Source of the DNA: Ruegeria arenilitoris
GTDB lineage: Bacteria > Pseudomonadota > Alphaproteobacteria > Rhodobacterales > Rhodobacteraceae
NCBI RefSeq assembly: GCF_013030265.1
Contig: NZ_WPZQ01000010.1
Coordinates: 1-64,000, forward strand
Reading direction: 5' to 3'
DNA: 64,000 nucleotides
Shown piece by piece: positions 61,616 through 64,000 of this stretch (positions are counted from its first letter, which is position 1; each line of letters opens with the position of its first letter). The notes under the pieces are model-generated. The model searched no databases and was not told the origin of the DNA. It was given only the letters and a program-made list of their open reading frames with translations. The position numbers and the translations under genes are program-made.

Positions 61616-63448
61616 CTATTCCGCAGCTTCGGTCTGAATGAAGCCACCGGACTGGCGATGCCAGAACCGCGCATACAGCCCGCCCTGTGCCAGCAGAGTG
61701 TCATGTGCACCGTCCTCGACGATGTGGCCTTGATCCAGAACGATGATCCGATCCATTTCGCTGAGCGTCGACAAGCGGTGTGCAATAGCAAGAACCGTTT
61801 TGCCTTCCATCACGCGATGCAGGGCGGTCTGGATGGACGCCTCAACTTCTGAATCAAGGGCTGAGGTTGCCTCGTCCAGTACAAGGATCGGCGCGTCCTT
61901 AAGGATTGCGCGTGCCAAAGCGATCCTCTGACGCTGTCCACCGCTCAGCTTCACACCTCGCTCACCCAGATGGGCGTCATACCCTGTCCGGCCCTGAGCA
62001 TCCTGCAGGCCCAGAATAAACTCATGCGCTTCGGCCTTGTGTGCGGCCGCGATCATTTCTTCTTCCGTCGCATCCGGACGTCCATAGAGGATGTTCTCGC
62101 GCGCTGAGCGATTGAACATGGCAGTTTCCTGCGTGACCATACCGATATGACGGCGCAGGCTGTCCTGGGTCACCTGTGAGATATCCTGACCATCAATCAA
62201 TATCGCACCGTTTTCCCTGTCATAGAGCCGCAATAGAAGAGAAACTAGGGTCGACTTACCTGCACCAGAAGCCCCGACGATACCCAGCTTTTCACCCGGC
62301 CGTATCGCCAGATCCAGATCTGTGACACCTCCGATATTCCGACCATAGGCAAAGCTGACGTCATCGAACCTGATCCCGCCTTCGGCAACTTTCAGATCAG
62401 CAGCGCGCGCCGCATCTTCAACGCGGTTTCGCTTGGCCAGAGTGTTCATGCCGTTTTCGATCTCGCCAACGTTGGCATAAAGGCCCATCAGCGTGAAACT
62501 GACCCAACCGGTCATCTGAGCGATGCGAATGGACACAGCACCGGCAGCAACGATGTCGCCGGTCGTCGCACTGCCGCCCTGCCACAGCAGCACCGTGGCA
62601 CCCAACAACAACACAGGCAGAACCCCGGCAAGCGTCATCAGAATAAAGCGGAAGCTCGCTGAGAGCTTTCCGAAATCCAGCGATCTTTCCCGCAATTCGA
62701 CCATGGCGTTACGGGCGGCGTGATCCTCGAACTCGGAATGCGCGAACAGTTTGACAGTTTTGATATTGGTTATGGTATCGACCACCTGCCCCGACACCAT
62801 TGCCCGCGCCCCTGCGCGCGCGGCCGAGCGTTTGCGGATACGCGGCAGATACCAGCGGATCAGCCAAAAATAGATGGCAAGCCAAGCTGCGAACGGGACC
62901 ATAACAAGCGGATGAATAGACCCTAACAAAAGCAAAGAGCCGACAAGCGACGCCAAGGCAAAGACAATTGCGCTGATGGTTTCCGACACCACCGACGCCA
63001 TCGCATTCGAGGTCTGCATCTGCTTTTGGGCAATCCGGCCCGCGAAATCGTCATCGAAATAAGTCACCGACTGGCCCAGCGTCCAGCGATTGAGTTTGGC
63101 CAGAACCAACGGCGTGATGTTCGGCATCACGATATAGTTGTTCGACAGCGACGAGAGTCCGAACAGGATCGGGCGGATCAGCATGAAAAACGCGATCGCC
63201 CCGATGATCATCCAGGCGTTTCGGGCGGACAAAAACTCTTCTGGTCCGCTTGCGGTTGCCACATCGATAACGTGGCCAAGAATCCATGCCGTTCCGGCTT
63301 CCATTGCTCCTGCGGTGGCAGAAAAGAACGCGGCGACAAACAACATCGGCCACGCGCCGGACAGGCACCAGCGAATAAACGCCCCCAACGTCTGCGGTGG
63401 GGGCGTTTCGGTGTCCGTGAACGGATAAATCAGATCTGCAATTCTCAT
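61616..63448 (-). CDS. MsbA-like ABC exporter half-transporter, copy 1
   Basis: A 610-residue half-exporter: a six-helix membrane domain (~30-330) followed by an ATPase with Walker [15 protein letters not shown], signature [14 protein letters not shown], Walker [15 protein letters not shown] and switch His IAHRL. Catalytic Glu is present. It overlaps the next gene upstream (minus strand) by 4 bases, and the two ATPase domains are highly alike down to the same RQSGGF tail motif, so they likely form a heterodimer from a tandem duplication. Lipid or drug export is typical; the substrate is unknown. Confidence 0.92.
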   Translation of the reverse strand: MRIADLIYPFTDTETPPPQTLGAFIRWCLSGAWPMLFVAAFFSATAGAMEAGTAWILGHVIDVATASGPEEFLSARNAWMIIGAIAFFMLIRPILFGLSSLSNNYIVMPNITPLVLAKLNRWTLGQSVTYFDDDFAGRIAQKQMQTSNAMASVVSETISAIVFALASLVGSLLLLGSIHPLVMVPFAAWLAIYFWLIRWYLPRIRKRSAARAGARAMVSGQVVDTITNIKTVKLFAHSEFEDHAARNAMVELRERSLDFGKLSASFRFILMTLAGVLPVLLLGATVLLWQGGSATTGDIVAAGAVSIRIAQMTGWVSFTLMGLYANVGEIENGMNTLAKRNRVEDAARAADLKVAEGGIRFDDVSFAYGRNIGGVTDLDLAIRPGEKLGIVGASGAGKSTLVSLLLRLYDRENGAILIDGQDISQVTQDSLRRHIGMVTQETAMFNRSARENILYGRPDATEEEMIAAAHKAEAHEFILGLQDAQGRTGYDAHLGERGVKLSGGQRQRIALARAILKDAPILVLDEATSALDSEVEASIQTALHRVMEGKTVLAIAHRLSTLSEMDRIIVLDQGHIVEDGAHDTLLAQGGLYARFWHRQSGGFIQTEAAE

Positions 63449-64000
63449 TCAGCGGCCTCCGGGTTCATGAAGCCGCCAGATTGCCGTGCCCAGAACTGAG
63501 CGTAAAGACCACCATGCGACAACAATTCCGCATGGGCGCCTTCTTCGACGATCCGACCACCATCCATCACCAGGATCCGGTCCATCTGCGCAATGGTACT
63601 CAGCCGGTGCGCAATCGCGATCACGGTCTTGCCTTGCATCATGCCGTAGAGGGTCTCCTGAATCGATGCTTCGACCTCGGAATCTAGCGCAGATGTCGCC
63701 TCGTCCAGCAAAAGGATGGGTGCGTCTTTAAGGATCACCCGCGCAAGCGTCACACGCTGGCGCTGACCACCGCTGAGTTTGACACCCCGCTCCCCCACAT
63801 GCGCGTCATATCCTGTCCGGCCTTGCGGGTCCTGAAGGTCCAGAATGAACTCATGCGCTTCGGCTTGCTTGGCGGCGGCAATCATCTGCTCTTCGGTCGC
63901 ATCGGGGCGACCGTACAGGATATTGTCGCGCACCGACCGATGCAGCAACGCACTGTCCTGTTGAACCATCCCGATCCGCTGACGCAGACTGTCCTGGGTG
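63445..64000 (-). CDS. MsbA-like ABC exporter half-transporter, copy 2 (5' part beyond window)
   Basis: Only the last ~185 codons are inside the window. They encode the end of an ATPase domain: Q-loop region [13 protein letters not shown], signature [14 protein letters not shown], Walker [15 protein letters not shown], switch His IAHRL and the tail [13 protein letters not shown]. The gene continues past 64000, where the membrane domain and Walker A must lie. Its stop overlaps the ATG of copy 1 by 4 bases. Confidence 0.92.
   Translation of the reverse strand, partial: TQDSLRQRIGMVQQDSALLHRSVRDNILYGRPDATEEQMIAAAKQAEAHEFILDLQDPQGRTGYDAHVGERGVKLSGGQRQRVTLARVILKDAPILLLDEATSALDSEVEASIQETLYGMMQGKTVIAIAHRLSTIAQMDRILVMDGGRIVEEGAHAELLSHGGLYAQFWARQSGGFMNPEAAE

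Noticed and set aside
1..64000. tRNA, rRNA, insertion sequence or prophage genes
   Set aside because: I found no tRNA-like cloverleaf with a TTCGAAT arm, no transposase or integrase, and no phage structural genes.

Overview
This window reads as a chromosomal segment of a marine alphaproteobacterium of the Roseobacter group (Rhodobacteraceae, Ruegeria/Silicibacter-like). Pointers are the protein types (DUF2794 protein, MsrPQ, a NavSp-like voltage-gated sodium channel, a Branch-type glycosyltransferase with a long private C-terminal part, ThiF-rhodanese), an alphaproteobacterial RpoH-type promoter before dnaK, moderate-to-high GC and dense operons with 4-base ATGA/GTGA overlaps. The species assignment is inference. 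I see no tRNA, rRNA, insertion sequence, prophage or CRISPR array.

Layout. 0.2-1.8 kb: msrQ-msrP (periplasmic methionine sulfoxide repair), then an AraC-type regulator on the other strand. 3.3-6.4 kb: a 1016-residue repeat protein with a possible lysozyme-like N-terminus, followed by a strong hairpin terminator. 6.5-11.8 kb (minus): a surface-glycan islet of two methyltransferases, a DxD glycosyltransferase and an FkbM/coiled-coil/glycosyltransferase fusion. 12-20 kb: SRPBCC and NTF2-like proteins, a degenerate Hpt-like protein, leucyl aminopeptidase with an NlpC/P60 hydrolase, DUF2794, an iron ABC permease, YciI and a LysR regulator. 19.5-28.3 kb (minus): an acyl-CoA synthetase/branched-chain-type ABC transporter/PaaK-like ligase operon, probably for uptake and CoA activation of a carboxylic acid, with two palindromic operator candidates at its promoter end. 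28.7-32.2 kb: a small membrane protein, MutT, a secreted protein, ArgJ and a parvulin. 32.3-37.7 kb (plus): SecA, an anchored protein and a PstS-OmpA-like fusion. 37.7-38.4 kb: RadC.

38.4-46 kb (minus): a ten-gene thiamine operon (thiD-thiO-thiS-thiG-thiE-thiF-thiY-tenA-thiZ-thiX) behind a clear TPP riboswitch. It makes the thiazole, joins it to the pyrimidine and salvages pyrimidine by uptake plus TenA; thiC is not here. 46-49.4 kb: dnaK-dnaJ with a heat-shock promoter and a terminator. 49.4-59 kb: AlkB, then a polysaccharide-export permease, CysQ, KdsB, GalE, two paralogous glycosyltransferases, a Branch-type glycosyltransferase and a sulfotransferase. Together these suggest a sulfated surface glycan, with CysQ removing the PAP left by sulfation. 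59-64 kb (minus): an L,D-transpeptidase lipoprotein, a sodium channel joined to an RlmD/TrmA-type RNA methyltransferase, and two tandem MsbA-like ABC half-transporters, the last cut by the window edge.

The most unusual material is the 1016-residue repeat protein, the sulfated-glycan block (with a sulfotransferase that seems to carry a second, degenerate sulfotransferase half), the FkbM/coiled-coil/glycosyltransferase fusion and the pseudo-Hpt protein. None can be called a new system from sequence alone.
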